A stretch of DNA of 64,000 nucleotides, from assembly GCA_023525975.1 (NCBI GenBank), contig CM042018.1:72857001-72921000 (forward strand), read 5' to 3'. The notes beneath the pieces are model-generated. The model had not been told where the DNA came from and made no database searches. It saw only the letters and a list, made by a program, of their open reading frames with translations. The first letter of the stretch is position 1. Each line of letters begins with the position of its first letter. The DNA comes from Smallanthus sonchifolius. Taxonomy: Eukaryota > Streptophyta > Magnoliopsida > Asterales > Asteraceae. Positions 41,030 to 52,026 of the stretch are shown here, one piece after another. Position numbers and translations under genes: made by a program.

Positions 41030-41134
41030 ATATATATTATATTTTTGCCATGCCAAAGTGTCACAAAAATTACTAAATTTCAATGTGCAATGAAACCTAT
41101 GGTTTCACTTTTTGCAATTACATACAATTTTATA

Positions 41135-41138
<4 letters not shown>

Positions 41139-41187
<49 letters not shown>
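41139..41187. repeat. (TA)n microsatellite
   Basis: An uninterrupted TA run beside the inverted-repeat element. It blurs both the target duplications of that element and the flank of Ty3-C. Confidence 0.95.
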
Positions 41188-41189
<2 letters not shown>

Positions 41190-43097
41190 GACGTATCAAA
41201 TGAAAACCCTGAGTTGTTGTGAAAATCCATAAACTCAACCTGGACCACTCATTTTATTTTGTATATTTTAATTTTTGGATGTTATTAAATATAGGTTTTT
41301 TCTTTTTAAAGTACTTCAAAAGGGTAAATCTGTAATTTACAAAAGCACTCACCATTTTTCTCTTTCAATATCAATTATAAAAACCCAAATCATTAGAATA
41401 ATTCAAGAACATGTTATTTACGTATGTGTAAAAACTATAAACTCAAATAAACATAGGTAAACACTCGTATACACAAATAAGAAAACAAAAATTACATTCA
41501 AATACTCAAATATCTTTACAAATTATAAAAAAACTTTAAAATCTACATAATTACACTATGTAAAAGAACCTTAGGTACACATGTGTAAAATCAAATATGC
41601 ATGTTTAACTATTTTGATTAAGATCTATTACACATGTGTAAATATAAAATACACATGTGTAATAATGAAATAAACATGTGTAAAACAGAACCTCAAGTTC
41701 ACAAACTCCTTCTTCTTCAGATCTGCAACTCAATATATGAACGCTTTCTGTTCTACAACTCCGATCTTTCAGATCTGCCAAAATTCAACCAATTAAATAT
41801 AGAAAAAAATATACATCTTGCAACCAAATAAAAAATACAAAAGCATTATGTGTAATAAGAACCCTAAAATATGATTTAACTCTCTCATGATTTGTTTACA
41901 CTTTTGTAAATTCAATCACATACACGTGTGTAAATTCAGTTTACGCATGTGTAAAATTATGTAACACATGTGTAAATTTAGCTTACATATATGTACAAGG
42001 TGTTTGTTACAGTTAATTATACAAACATAAATAAATTGAAAGTTCAAAATTATTTTAAAAAATAAAACAAACTCAAATATATGCAAATAAAATAAAACAA
42101 ATTCAATATCTGTAAAAGTATTTTAAATATTTACATATATTATTCCTGTTTTTGAAAATTATAGTTTTCATTTATAAATAGTTAATAAAATGTTTCATTA
42201 GTAATTAAAATACTTTGTGAGAGATCAATGCACTAGTTATTATTCTTAACTTGCATCCATTACAAAAAATATTAAAAACCGATCGTAAAACTTACACGTG
42301 GTACAACCCCAAAGCAAAAGATTAACATAATTAGCAGGAATAAATCATCATATATAATGTGCTAATTCAATAATCACAAATATAATTTACCTTCTAGGAA
42401 CCCTCTGGCACCGTCATATTCGCCGACGAATCGGAACAAATCAGAGCTAAGAAAAGTTATGTGGGGGATTTAGCAGAGAAATTGAGGCGTGCAAAAATGA
42501 AATCACGACTCAATCGAATGAATGAAATAGCCGCTGACAAAAATATCCCCCAAATTAGATCTGGAACTCCATCTTTCTCTCTTTCTTAGTTTGATCTCCC
42601 CTTTTTCTCTCTCTTTCTAATCAAATCTGCAACTCCATCTTCTTTATATAATTCAGCAGGCTATGTATTTTGCGATGCATAAAGACGTTGCGTGAACAGG
42701 CTTGAACTCGTCGGAGATGGAGTCGCAAGAAACAGAAGTGATTGGTGATAAAACGATGGTTGCCGGAAACAGATATGCAACTACAGTCACTTTAAAGTAA
42801 ATATGTATAAAGTAAATATATATAATCTTCATCTTCAAATAAAAAAAATCTGTGATGTAGAATTCATCTTGAAAAGAAAAAAAATGATATTTGATGAGAT
42901 TTTCATCTAGAAGAAATAAAAACACTTGTGTTTTGGAGAGAGAATGATGTATGCTTAAATAGAGAAGGGGGTATCAAACGACCATAATATCCTTCAGACA
43001 TAAAAAAACATCAAAAAAAAAGAAAAATAAGATGAGTGGTCCAGGTTGAGTTTATGGGTTTTAACAACAACTCAGGTTTTTCATTTGATACGTCCCC
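41188..43097. mobile_element. 1.9 kb DNA element with long terminal inverted repeats (MULE-like)
   Basis: Left end GGGACGTATCAAATGAAAAC and right end, reverse-complemented, GGGGACGTATCAAATGAAAA. The match continues about 65 bases nearly perfectly (through ACTCAACCTGGACCACTCAT) and more loosely to about 105. Flanks TATATATAT and TATGTATAT could be a 9-bp duplication with one mismatch, as for Mutator-like elements, but lie in TA repeats. There is no transposase frame. The inside holds AT-rich sequence with CACATGTGTAA repeats (41575-42000) and a higher-complexity segment (42405-42580) that may be captured host sequence. Confidence 0.65.
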
Positions 43098-43527
43098 TAT
43101 GTATATATATATATACACACATGACCATAACTAGTCATAACAATCAAAATTAATTATAAAACCTATAAATTTTAATAATCATAACTCTTTAGACATATAT
43201 ATATATATATATTCATTCTATGTATTTATTTACATTTGATTTTATCAAATAAACCATCTCATACAAATTGTAAATGTTAAAATGGAATTTACTCCTTTAT
43301 AAAAGTTAAGTTCAAATCTTTATAAAATAAAGTTTATAAATGATTAAAAACAAATAGTATTTAGACTTTATAAATCTATAAACAATTAAAAATGTCATGG
43401 ACTCAAGTCTTGAATCCCCCCCCCCCCTCCCCCTCAATCCAATTTGGACCCCTCCACCCTCAAATTGAACTCTTTCTTGAAGATAAATCTATAACTTTTT
43501 TCTTGGAGATTGTTGTTGCAATACCAG
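43098..43527. other. AT-rich spacer with a poly-C tract
   Basis: TA repeats, then low-complexity AT sequence and a C-rich tract (CCCCCCCCCC, about 43418-43433). No gene. It ends at the 5' flank of Ty3-D. Confidence 0.7.
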
Positions 43528-43768
43528 TGTAACATTTCTGATTTTCATTATCTGTATTTCCGTTCAATATGATACATTTCAAACCCCATTTTAGTACTCT
43601 GACTTGTTCTATTCGTACCAACAATTAAATACTATGTTTCAATGCAAATCCGTAAATTTTACACGAGTATATCCTATTAAAATTCTAAATAAGTTTATAA
43701 TTATATAAATCTGTCAAAACTGAAATGTACAAGGACTGATCTTAACAAATTAACAAGAAACCCTAATA

Positions 43769-43872
43769 GGCACGGTCGCGCCTCGTTCTGGCATGGTCGC
43801 GCCAAGTGTCTTGGCACGGTCGCGTGCCTTGCTTTAGAACAGTCGCGCCCGGTGCTTGGGCACGGTCGCGCC
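43769..43872. repeat. GGCACGGTCGCGCC palindrome array, proximal, Ty3-D 5' LTR
   Basis: Five copies of GGCACGGTCGCGCC-like motif, 18-25 bp apart. Imperfect palindromes (GCAC/CGTGC, GCGC/GCGC). The 3' LTR copy is 61732-61836. Confidence 0.9.
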
Positions 43873-44487
43873 GCTCATCAATGGAAACATAAATGCATCC
43901 TTTAATCGCGGAATCGTTTGATTTCGTAACCGTTGCGCACGTTTCTTCCATTAACAACCAAATTAAGAATTTTAATCATCGTATTTACAACAAATAAACC
44001 CAATTATACCGATTCCTCTTAAAACTGTCTACCCACTTTTGCAAGACCACGAATTCCACCATTACGATCCATATTCTCTCAAGCAAACACACGATACCCA
44101 CTACTCGATCCTCTCTAAGGCTTCTGAACACGTGAATTAGCCGGAGCTGCAACAAAGGACACCGGAAACCAAACCCGTCGCCGCCGGAACTCGTTTCTAC
44201 CACGCGCTATCGATTAATCATCTTTTCGGGTAATTAAAATCTTCCACACTTTCCTTTTAGTCTATAGATCAAAAGCCCTAACCTAATTTGGGCTTACAAT
44301 ATCCAATTTAACACGGACCCGAATCTAGGGTTCATTCTAAAATGGTTTAATCGAACCCTGCTTTGAAAACGTTTTAAATACAATTAAACTATACAAAAAG
44401 ACTCGTAATAACCTAATGGATGAAAGCCTTATGATTCCAAACATCATTATCATAAGAAATAGCAAATTCGTTTCTGTTTTGGAACGA

Positions 44488-44766
44488 ACACGTTCGCGCT
44501 AGTCTTCTAGCGCGGTCGTGCTTCATGAGACACGGTCGTGCCAATACCAGCGCAGTCGTGCCTCACACACTCAGACCCGGTCATTCCTCTTGGCTAGACT
44601 TGGTCGTGCCTCAGAACCCTAGACACGGTCGTGCCTGGCCCAGACACGGTCGTGGCTAGTGAACAGCTTCGTTATGCCTTTTGTTTGATCAACACGGTCG
44701 CGCCCTGACTAGCACGGTCGCGTCCGTGGTTCTAGCACGATCGTGCTTGGTGCCACACGGTCGTGT
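44488..44766. repeat. GGCACGGTCGTGCC palindrome array, distal, Ty3-D 5' LTR
   Basis: About a dozen copies of CACGGTCGTGCC and variants (for example CACGATCGTGCT, a perfect core GCACGATCGTGC). The 3' LTR copy at 62449-62750 has an additional unit (CATGGTCGTGCCTGGCCCAGA). Confidence 0.9.
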
Positions 44767-45595
44767 GTGTGAGAAAAAATCCTCTTAGACATAGACTCTT
44801 GTGCACACTATTAATTCAATATACATTCCAATCTAGGTTAACGTTGTGCATTACAAGGATCATATTACTATCTAGTCTCTCGTGTTAGCTACGCCTTTTG
44901 AAACATGTGAGTATTACATAGCCCCTTTTACTCTTTTACACTTTTTGGGGTGGAACATGAACACTATACAAACTATTGCTTACATTTACACAAACTACAC
45001 AAATACAAATTCTCTTTACATTCATGTGTGCAATTTGAGCTTTATGCCTGAGTGCTTGTTGTGCTAACTTTTGTGTGCAATTTATGTGCAATCATTAACT
45101 ATTCAAGCCGACGGTAAACAATGATAGATCTATTGAGTCTGACAAACCCACCCAGATTGGGGTGATTGTTACCGACAACACAATTTTGCATGCTAGTTAC
45201 AAAGGTTTGATTGTACTTGGTTAGACAATAGCTGCTTTCCACAAATGCCTTATTTTATCATGTTATGTAAGGATTTGTTTGTACATAATATATATGCTAT
45301 CTATATACAAACCTGCGTATGCTCACCAACTTTTTAGTTGACCTTATTTTATTCATGTTTCAGGTACTAATGTGTGATTTTGATCAAGACTTGCTACACT
45401 TAAGTTTTGGACCTTGATAATTTTTAATAAAGGATTATGTATTTCATTTTATGTACTTGGTTTGATTTGGTTTTATCTTGAATACTTGAAATAAATTTGA
45501 ATGATTAATATATTTCAATTTAGTCAACCTTGTGCTCATGAACAGTCTACATGTCCCGCCCCGATGATTCCGCCGTCGGTTGGGGTGTGACAGAT

Positions 45596-45607
45596 TGGTA
45601 TCAGAGC
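45596..45607 (+). other. Primer binding site, initiator tRNA-Met type (Ty3-D)
   Basis: TGGTATCAGAGC three bases after the 5' LTR end. Confidence 0.93.
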
Positions 45608-46022
45608 CTTGGTTATAGGGAACTAGGTTATTAGACACCCTTGACCTAGACTATAACTTTAGGACACCCACTTATGCCATGCTTCATGATTTTGTGATAT
45701 GTGCTACATGCTATGTGTTACATGCTTACTATGATTAATTATTATTTCATTTTTTGATGCCTTACTTGTAAAAAAATGTATGACTTATTAGACTATACTT
45801 AAATAATAAATTAAATAAACAATATCCCTACCCTTACCCTAAGCCTCATAACCTTCTTATCTACTTCTCTATCATCATCATCTTCCTAGCATGTGGAAAC
45901 TTCATAAATCTAAATCTATAAGAAAATTTCTTTATTTCCTCGTTAAGGTTTTTAGACATGTTAATTATTTGAGGACACGTGCAATCTGGAAGGGTGACAC
46001 CTGTATTCTAGTTTTTCTATCT

Positions 46023-46075
46023 AGGAAAGCATTTCGCATAAATCCCAATCAACCGAGGGACCCGTATGCTTTCCT
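46023..46075 (+). ncRNA. Conserved leader stem-loop, Ty3-D
   Basis: AGGAAAGCAT (46023-46032) pairs perfectly with ATGCTTTCCT (46066-46075) around a 33-base loop. Ty3-D' has the same stem (56791-56800 with 56834-56843). The flanking leader (AGGACACGTGCAATCTGGAA, CCGAGGGACCCGTATGC) is also conserved, and a small frame overlies it. A packaging or dimerisation signal is an inference. Confidence 0.5.
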
Positions 46076-46299
46076 GGGAATTCCCGGGATGAGTGTTTAC
46101 TTATAGGCTACAGCATGTCTCCTTGAAAAATTATATGAGTTTAATTAACCTTAATGTGTCATAGTATTCAAGTGATTATATCACTATTTGAGTACAATCC
46201 AAAGCATGATTAACTATTTTATTTGTTATCTTATTCTTTTAAATCCAAACAACATTCATAAGTTCTTACATCTTTTCTTGTTTTGTGCAATTCTATAGA

Positions 46300-47510
46300 A
46301 TGCCTCCCCGTCATGCTACCGTGACCAACAACAACACCGATATTGCTACCATCCTTGCACAACTTGTGAATCAACTCACTCAAGTAAATGGGGCCGCCAA
46401 CGGTAACCATGGAGCTAATAGGGGTGGTGGTGCCAACCCACCACAATGCACCTTCAAACACTTCAACTCATGCAATCCTCTTAAGTTCTATGGTACTGAA
46501 GGAGCTACGGGACTTCTTCAATGGTTCAAAAGTATTGAGAATACCTTCCTCAATAGTGACTGCCCCGATAACCTTCGTGTTCGTCATGCTACAAGTATCC
46601 TACAAAAACGGGCACTCACGTGGTGGAATGGGGAAAAGAGAACTAGAGGTGTGGAGGTAGCAATGGCCTTACCTTGGGATGAGGTTAAAAGGCTAATGAC
46701 CGAAGAATTTTGTCGTAGAAATGAGGTAAAGAAATTGGAATCCGAGTTTTGGGATTTTGCCTAAGATGGTGGTTAAAGTCTAGCTTATACAACGCTGCTC
46801 CATGAGTTGAGTCTCCTTGTGCCCCATATGGTCACACCTTTATCCCGCTGCATTGAGAAGTATATTGGTGGATTACCTAGGCAAATTCCAGATACTGTCC
46901 TAGGGATAAATCCCGCAACACTTGAAGATTTCATCCGCTTATCTGCTACATTAACTGACAACCATGTGAAAGCGGGAACTCTGACTAGAAAAGGCACCAA
47001 GAAAGTTCCCGACACCACAACTCCTCCCACACACGTCAAAGAAGCCACAACTGAACCCTCCCGTAATAATAAGAAAATAAAGGCTAGAAACTATGCTATG
47101 GTCACTCCTGCTATCCCTGTTAACCAAGTTACTCCTATGGTTCAAGCACCAGCCAAAAAGCCATATGTTGGGATTTACCCACTCTGTGCCACATGCAACT
47201 ATCACCATCTCCAAAACATTCCATGTCGCCTTTGCACTCACTGTGGGAAATATGGCCATACGGTCAATGTTTGTAGAGCCAAAGCACTTGCAGGCCAAGT
47301 CAACCCACCAAACTGAACCAACCCCCAAGTGGCTAACCAAGGTGTTCCCGCTATTGCAAATGGGCGTGCTTGTTATGAGTGTGGTAACCCAAATCATTTT
47401 CGTGATCAGTGCCCAAGGTTAATCAATGCTAGACAAGGCGGAGCTCGTGGGTGTGCTTTCAACATAAACGCCAATGAAGCTCAAGCCAACAATGATGTGG
47501 TCAACGGTAC
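46300..47510 (+). pseudogene. Ty3-D Gag
   Basis: Starts at ATG 46300 (MPPRHATVTNNNTDIATILA). The Gag core has NPLKFYGTEGATGLLQWFKS and RALTWWNGEKR; later come CRLCTHCGKYGHTVNVC and CYECGNPNHFRDQC knuckles. One frame holds throughout, but stops interrupt it: TAA 46762-46764, a TAA 12 bases later, and TGA 47314-47316. Several can be compared with intact codons in Ty3-D' (CAA to TAA, CGA to TGA). A 10-base deletion near 47510 shifts the frame into the protease. Gag forms the particle and binds RNA; this copy cannot. Confidence 0.85.
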
Positions 47511-48929
47511 GTTAGTCAATATGCCTCCATTTTATTTGATACCGGTGCCGATAAAAGTTTTGTGTCACTTAAATTTGAACCCTTACTTGCAAAGACACAA
47601 TCCCAATTAGGGAAAACCTTCACCGTCGAAGTAGCAAATGGCTACTCACTTACAATTGATTCTGTTATTCACGACTGCTCTCTAGAACTTAATGATCATA
47701 CATTTCCAGTCAACCTTGTACCAATGCCACTAGGAAGTTTTGATATCATCATAGGCATGGATTGGCTGTTAAATCATCATGCCGAAGTCATCTGTTTTGA
47801 GAAGTGCATCCTAATACCTCTACAGTCGGGAGAAACGTTAAGAGTCTTTGGTGAAAATCCTTGCAATGGACTAAAGTTAATGTCATGCACTACCGCCCAA
47901 AAGTACTTACGAAAGAAGTACGTAGCCTTCTTAGCTCATGTTGTTCAAAAGGATGTCAAAGAGAAGAGTATCCAAGACATTCCCATCATTCGAGATTTTC
48001 CCGAAGTATTTCCCGAAGATCTATCCGGTCTTCCACCCGTTCGACAAGTAGAATTTCGCATTGACCATATACCCGGAGCTAACCCCGTGGCTAGAGCTCC
48101 TTACCGTCTTGCGCCTTCTGAAATGCAAGAACTTGCAAGCCAACTCCAAGAGCTCTCCGACAAGGGCTTCATTCGTCCAAGTCATTCACCGTGGGGTGCA
48201 CCTTTCTTATTCCTCAATAAGAAGGATGGATCATTCCGCATGTGTATTGACTATCGTGAACTCAACAAGCTTACCATCAAGAACCGTTATCCATTGCCTA
48301 GAATTGATGATCTCTTTGATCAACTTCAAGGTTCTACTTGCTTCTCGAAGATTGATCTTCGATCTGGTTATCACCAACTCCGTGTACAAGAGGAAGATAT
48401 TCCAAAGACTGCCTTTCGAACAAGGTATGGTCACTACGAGTTCATGGTCATGCCTTTTGGACTAACCAATGCACCCGCAGTTTTCATGGACCTCATGAAT
48501 CGTGTGTGCAAACCGTACCTTGATAAATTTGTGATCGTCTTCATTGACGATATCTTAATCTACTCCAAGACTAAAGCCGACCATGAGTAACACCTTAGAC
48601 TGGTTTTGGACCTCTTAAGGAAGGAACAACTATATGCCAAATTCTCAAAATGTGAATTTTGGCTAAAAGAATTACAATTCCTTGGTCATATCGTCAACGA
48701 AAAGGAAATTCATGTTGACCCTGCTAAGATCGAAGCGGTTAAAAATTGGAATGCCCCGAAGACCCCCGCCGAAGTTCGTTCATTTCTTGGTCTTGCGGGA
48801 TATTATCGTCGTTTCATCTCAAATTTCTCTAAGATTGCTGTCCCTCTTACCGCTTTGACCCACAAGGGTAAAAATTATGAATGGGGACCAAAACAAGAAG
48901 AAGCTTTCCAAACTCTCATTCAAAAGTTG
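47510..48929 (+). pseudogene. Ty3-D Pol, first part (protease-RT-start of RNase H)
   Basis: Contains the retropepsin region, with SFDIIIGMDWLLNHHAEVIC. RT has ARAPYRLAPSEMQELASQLQ, LRSGYHQLR and FIDDILIYSKTKADHE, with the catalytic DD intact. TAA 48588-48590 replaces an expected CAA. The connection FLGLAGYYRRFI follows. It is interrupted at 48929 within QKLC|NAP by the Ty3-D' LTR. The matching right half restarts after the AGGTG duplication. Confidence 0.88.
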
Positions 48930-50190
48930 TGTCACACCCCGACCGATGGCGGAATCATCGGGGCGGGACATGTAAGACTGTTCATAGCACATGGTTGACT
49001 AAATTAAAATATATTAAAGTTAAATTTCCATTACAAATAATCCAAGTACAAAATCATGTTCAAACAAGAAACATAAAACAACTCATAAAATTCTTGATTT
49101 AAATTGCTAAGTCCAAATCCTATGTTGAACACGTCTTGAATCAATCTCACATATTGGGGCCAGAAACATGAATAAAATAAAGTCAACTAAAAAGTTGGTG
49201 AGTATAACACAGTTGTATGTAGATAGCATATAGTTGAAAACAAATCCTTTACATATCATGATAAATAAGGCATTTATGGGGAGCAACTATTGTCTAACCA
49301 TGTACAATCAAACCTTGTAACTAGCATGCAAAAAATTGTATTGTCGGTTTCAATCACCGCGTACCACGGGTGGGTTTGTCAGACTCAATAGATCCATCAT
49401 TGAAAACCGTCGGCTTCTATAGTTAATGATTGCACATAATCGCATACAAATGTTAGCACACCTAGCACTCGGGCATAAAGCTCAAATTTGCACACATGAA
49501 AGTAAATAGGATTTGTACTTTGTGTTGTTTGTGTAAATGTAATGTGTAATGTGTAATGTGTATAGAGTTCATGTTCCACCCCAAAAGTGTAAAAGAGTAA
49601 AAAGGGGTTGTGAATACTCACTTGGTATGGAAGTGTAGCTAACAAAGATTATAGATAGCAAATATGATCCTCAAAATGCCCAATTTAACCTAAAGAGTAA
49701 TGTGTATTGAATCAAATAGATGCATAAAGTTTAAGTCTAAAATGAAAGTTGAATTTGTGTATAAAACTATTGATTTGTATTTAAAAGTATTGAATAAAAT
49801 ATATAGAGTTTGAAATAAAATATTTTTGAAACAATTTGATTAGGTTTGAATTGGATAATTGAATAACTATATAATTATAGTTTATGAAATAATGTAAATA
49901 TTAATTGTAATTAAGTATAAATAAATAAATGATTTTGATTTAAAATGTAAATTAAATAAATAATCATTATCTTATTTATTTATAAATTTTGTAACTTAAT
50001 TATTTAAAATATCATTTAAGTGTAAGATAATAAATATAAATTTAATTTTCATAAACTTTTAAATAAATTATATTTATGCCAAGATTAAACTTTTAACCCA
50101 TTTTTAAATACAGAAAACATATTTTTATAACATCGAAACATTTATTGATCGAAAAGTGTAAAATTATAATTCTGTTACAATTTTTGAGTC

Positions 50191-50475
50191 ACACACGACC
50201 GTGCCTCGGAAGGGCACGATCGTGCTCAAGCCAGGGGCGCGACCGCGCTAGTTGGGGCACAACCGGGTTGAACAACAGAGGGCACAAAACTAGACCAGTC
50301 AACAGGCACGACCGTGCCTTGGCCCGGCACGGTCGTGTCTATGATCTTTAGACACAACAGAGACTAGCCCAGAGGGCATGACAAGGTCTGGACAGGATGA
50401 CACGACCGCGCTGCTAATCGGCACGACCGCGTTTCATGAGGCACGGCCGCGCTAGATGATTAGCGCGACCGTGTC
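50191..50475. repeat. GGCACGACCGTGCC palindrome array, distal, Ty3-D' left LTR
   Basis: The same family motif as in Ty3-D, seen in reverse. Ten or so copies, including GGGCACGATCGTGC. It lies downstream of the putative TATA box in transcript sense. Confidence 0.9.
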
Positions 50476-51088
50476 TCTTCCAAATCAGACACGAATTGAA
50501 CAATTCTTGTATTTATAGTGTTGGAATTGATAGGGCTTTTGATTACTGAGTCGATACGAGTCTATTAGTATAAATTAATTGTATGTAACTCGTGTTTAAG
50601 AGTGAAATCGATTAAATCCTTTTTATTAAAAATATAAGTTCTGATTCGGACGATTTCTGTAATGAAAGCCCAGATTGATAGGGGGCTTTTGATATATGGA
50701 CCGAAACGAAAGGGAGGGATGATTCAATTACCTCAAACAGAAAGGAATCGATAGCGATTGGTAGGAGGGAGTTCCGGCGTCGGCGGTAGCGGCTTCCGGA
50801 GACTTCGGTTGCAATTCCGGCTAGGCCAGAGAGTCCAGAGACTTGACGAGATTCAGGAGATGCGAATTCCTTTCTTGATTGGGAGGATTTGGGTTCAGAG
50901 GAGGATTCAAGTTTTTTTTTTTTGCTTGAATTGCTTGAGAGAGATTTCGAGATTGATGGTATGAAACTGAAGCGTTTGTGAAATTTGAAAATGGTAATAC
51001 ATTCGTTAAGGGGAAAAGAAACGTATGGATGTTACGGATTCGAACGATCGGGTAATTAAAGTTGCAGTTACGTTTCAGTTGTTTCACA

Positions 51089-51213
51089 GGCGCGACCGTG
51101 CCTAAATATGACACGTCCGTGCTTAGGCACCGGGCGCGATCGTTCCAGGACCAGTCGCGCGATCGTGCCGAGGCACTTGGCGCGACCGTGCCAGGACGAA
51201 GCACGACCGTGCT
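51089..51213. repeat. GGCGCGACCGTGCC palindrome array, proximal, Ty3-D' left LTR
   Basis: Six copies (GCGCGACCGTGCC, GGCGCGATCGTTCC, GCACGACCGTGC). It lies upstream of the putative TATA box in transcript sense. Right LTR counterpart 59207-59330. Confidence 0.9.
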
Positions 51214-51455
51214 AGACTAGGGTTTCTTGACATTTTTCAACTTTAGTCCTTGACTTTTTCAGGTTTAATGTGTTTGAATTAAATAGTTTCTTGCATAGTG
51301 TTTAAATGTATATAATCGAGCAAAACTTGTAAATTTGTATTGAATCATTGCATTTCGTTTAAGGTAAGCAAAATAATAAGGCAGTGCACGAACATTGAAT
51401 TTGAAATTGCATTACATTGAATCGAAATATGAATACTAAATTCCGAGATGTTATA

Positions 51456-51471
51456 GTCTCCCTATGTTGAG
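51456..51471 (-). other. Polypurine tract of Ty3-D'
   Basis: The minus strand reads CTCAACATAGGGAGAC next to the 3' LTR. Ty3-D has CTCAACATGGGGATAC at 61475-61490. Confidence 0.8.
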
Positions 51472-51476
51472 AGAAT

Positions 51477-52008
51477 TGTAGAAGCATGTTTTGTAACTAT
51501 AGATTAAATTCTATGTATCGGTGTACGTGGCTAGTACGCGGGAGGGTGTTCCTGAGTACTTAGCCCGCACACCAGTTTGGTCCTGCGTACTTAGTAAGTA
51601 CGCAAGGCTTTTGCCTTGCGTACTTGTCAAGTACGCATGACCAAACCATGCGTACTTAGTAAGTACGCAAGGCTTTTGCCTTGCGTACTTGTCAAGTACG
51701 CAGGAAGTGTTCCTGCCCCTATAAATAGAAGACTTGTCTTCATTTGTAGGTGGAACTCTGGAACAGGTTGAGAGGTGTCTGGGTCGGGAAGAGCTCTCCC
51801 GACCCCTGGACCGTGAGCTTAGATGAGAGATGTGTGTTCCTTCGGTATGTAGTCTGTAATACGGGATGACTTCTTTGTTATGGATTACGTTTCGTTTCAT
51901 TATCTTTTGTCTTTGTTTGTGTTTCTCTGTCTCGTTTCTTTGTTCCCACACAAATCGCAGAACAGATCATGTTATTTCCGCTGCGCGACGAGGCTCCCGG
52001 GACCTACA
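51477..52008 (+). mobile_element. Solo LTR of a Ty1-S-like element
   Basis: 532 bp, TGTAGAAGCATG to GGGACCTACA, flanked by AGAAT (51472-51476) and GGAAT (52009-52013), a 5-bp duplication with one mismatch. It shares with Ty1-S the terminal GGGACCTACA, a palindrome array (51583-51703, GCGTACTTAGTAAGTACGC) just upstream, and TATAAATA at 51720-51727, but the rest is diverged, so it is a related family. Removing it joins the Ty3-D' 3' end (GTTGAGAGAAT|TTCATCCCG) as in Ty3-D. Confidence 0.85.
51583..51703. repeat. GCGTACTTAGTAAGTACGC array in the solo LTR
   Basis: Four imperfect palindromes about 30 bp apart with AAGGCTTTTGCCTT joiners that are themselves palindromic. Immediately upstream of the TATA box, as in Ty1-S. 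Confidence 0.92.
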
Positions 52009-52026
52009 GGAATTTCATCCCGAAAT

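Larger units (their letters stand above)
43528..45592 (+). repeat. Ty3-D 5' LTR
   Basis: TGTAACATTTCTG to GGTGTGACA, 2065 bp, next to a primer site at 45596. It lacks about 520 AT-rich bases near 44772 that the 3' LTR has (62767-63288). Two GGCACGGTCGTGCC-type arrays: 43769-43872 and 44488-44766. Confidence 0.93.
48930..51455 (-). repeat. Ty3-D' 3' LTR (left copy)
   Basis: TGTCACACCCCGACC to GATGTTATA, 2526 bp. The outer end now reads TATA where the right copy has TACA. Arrays 50191-50475 and 51089-51213 flank a minus-strand TATA-like ACTATAAATAC near 50522-50512. Confidence 0.93.

Noticed and set aside
31985..41034. Strong reliance on the ATATA duplication of Ty3-C
   Set aside because: It lies in TA-repeat DNA and could match by chance. 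The element boundary rests instead on the LTR ends, primer site and polypurine tract.
42653..42925. 90-codon minus-strand frame inside the inverted-repeat element
   Set aside because: Low-complexity Phe/Tyr/Ile-rich translation of AT-rich DNA, with no transposase motif.
50145..50351. Small frames over the GGCACGACCGTGCC arrays (also 51204-50821, 58265-58471, 59322-58732)
   Set aside because: Arg-rich peptides created by the GC-rich palindrome units. They are not conserved as protein between copies and lie within LTRs.
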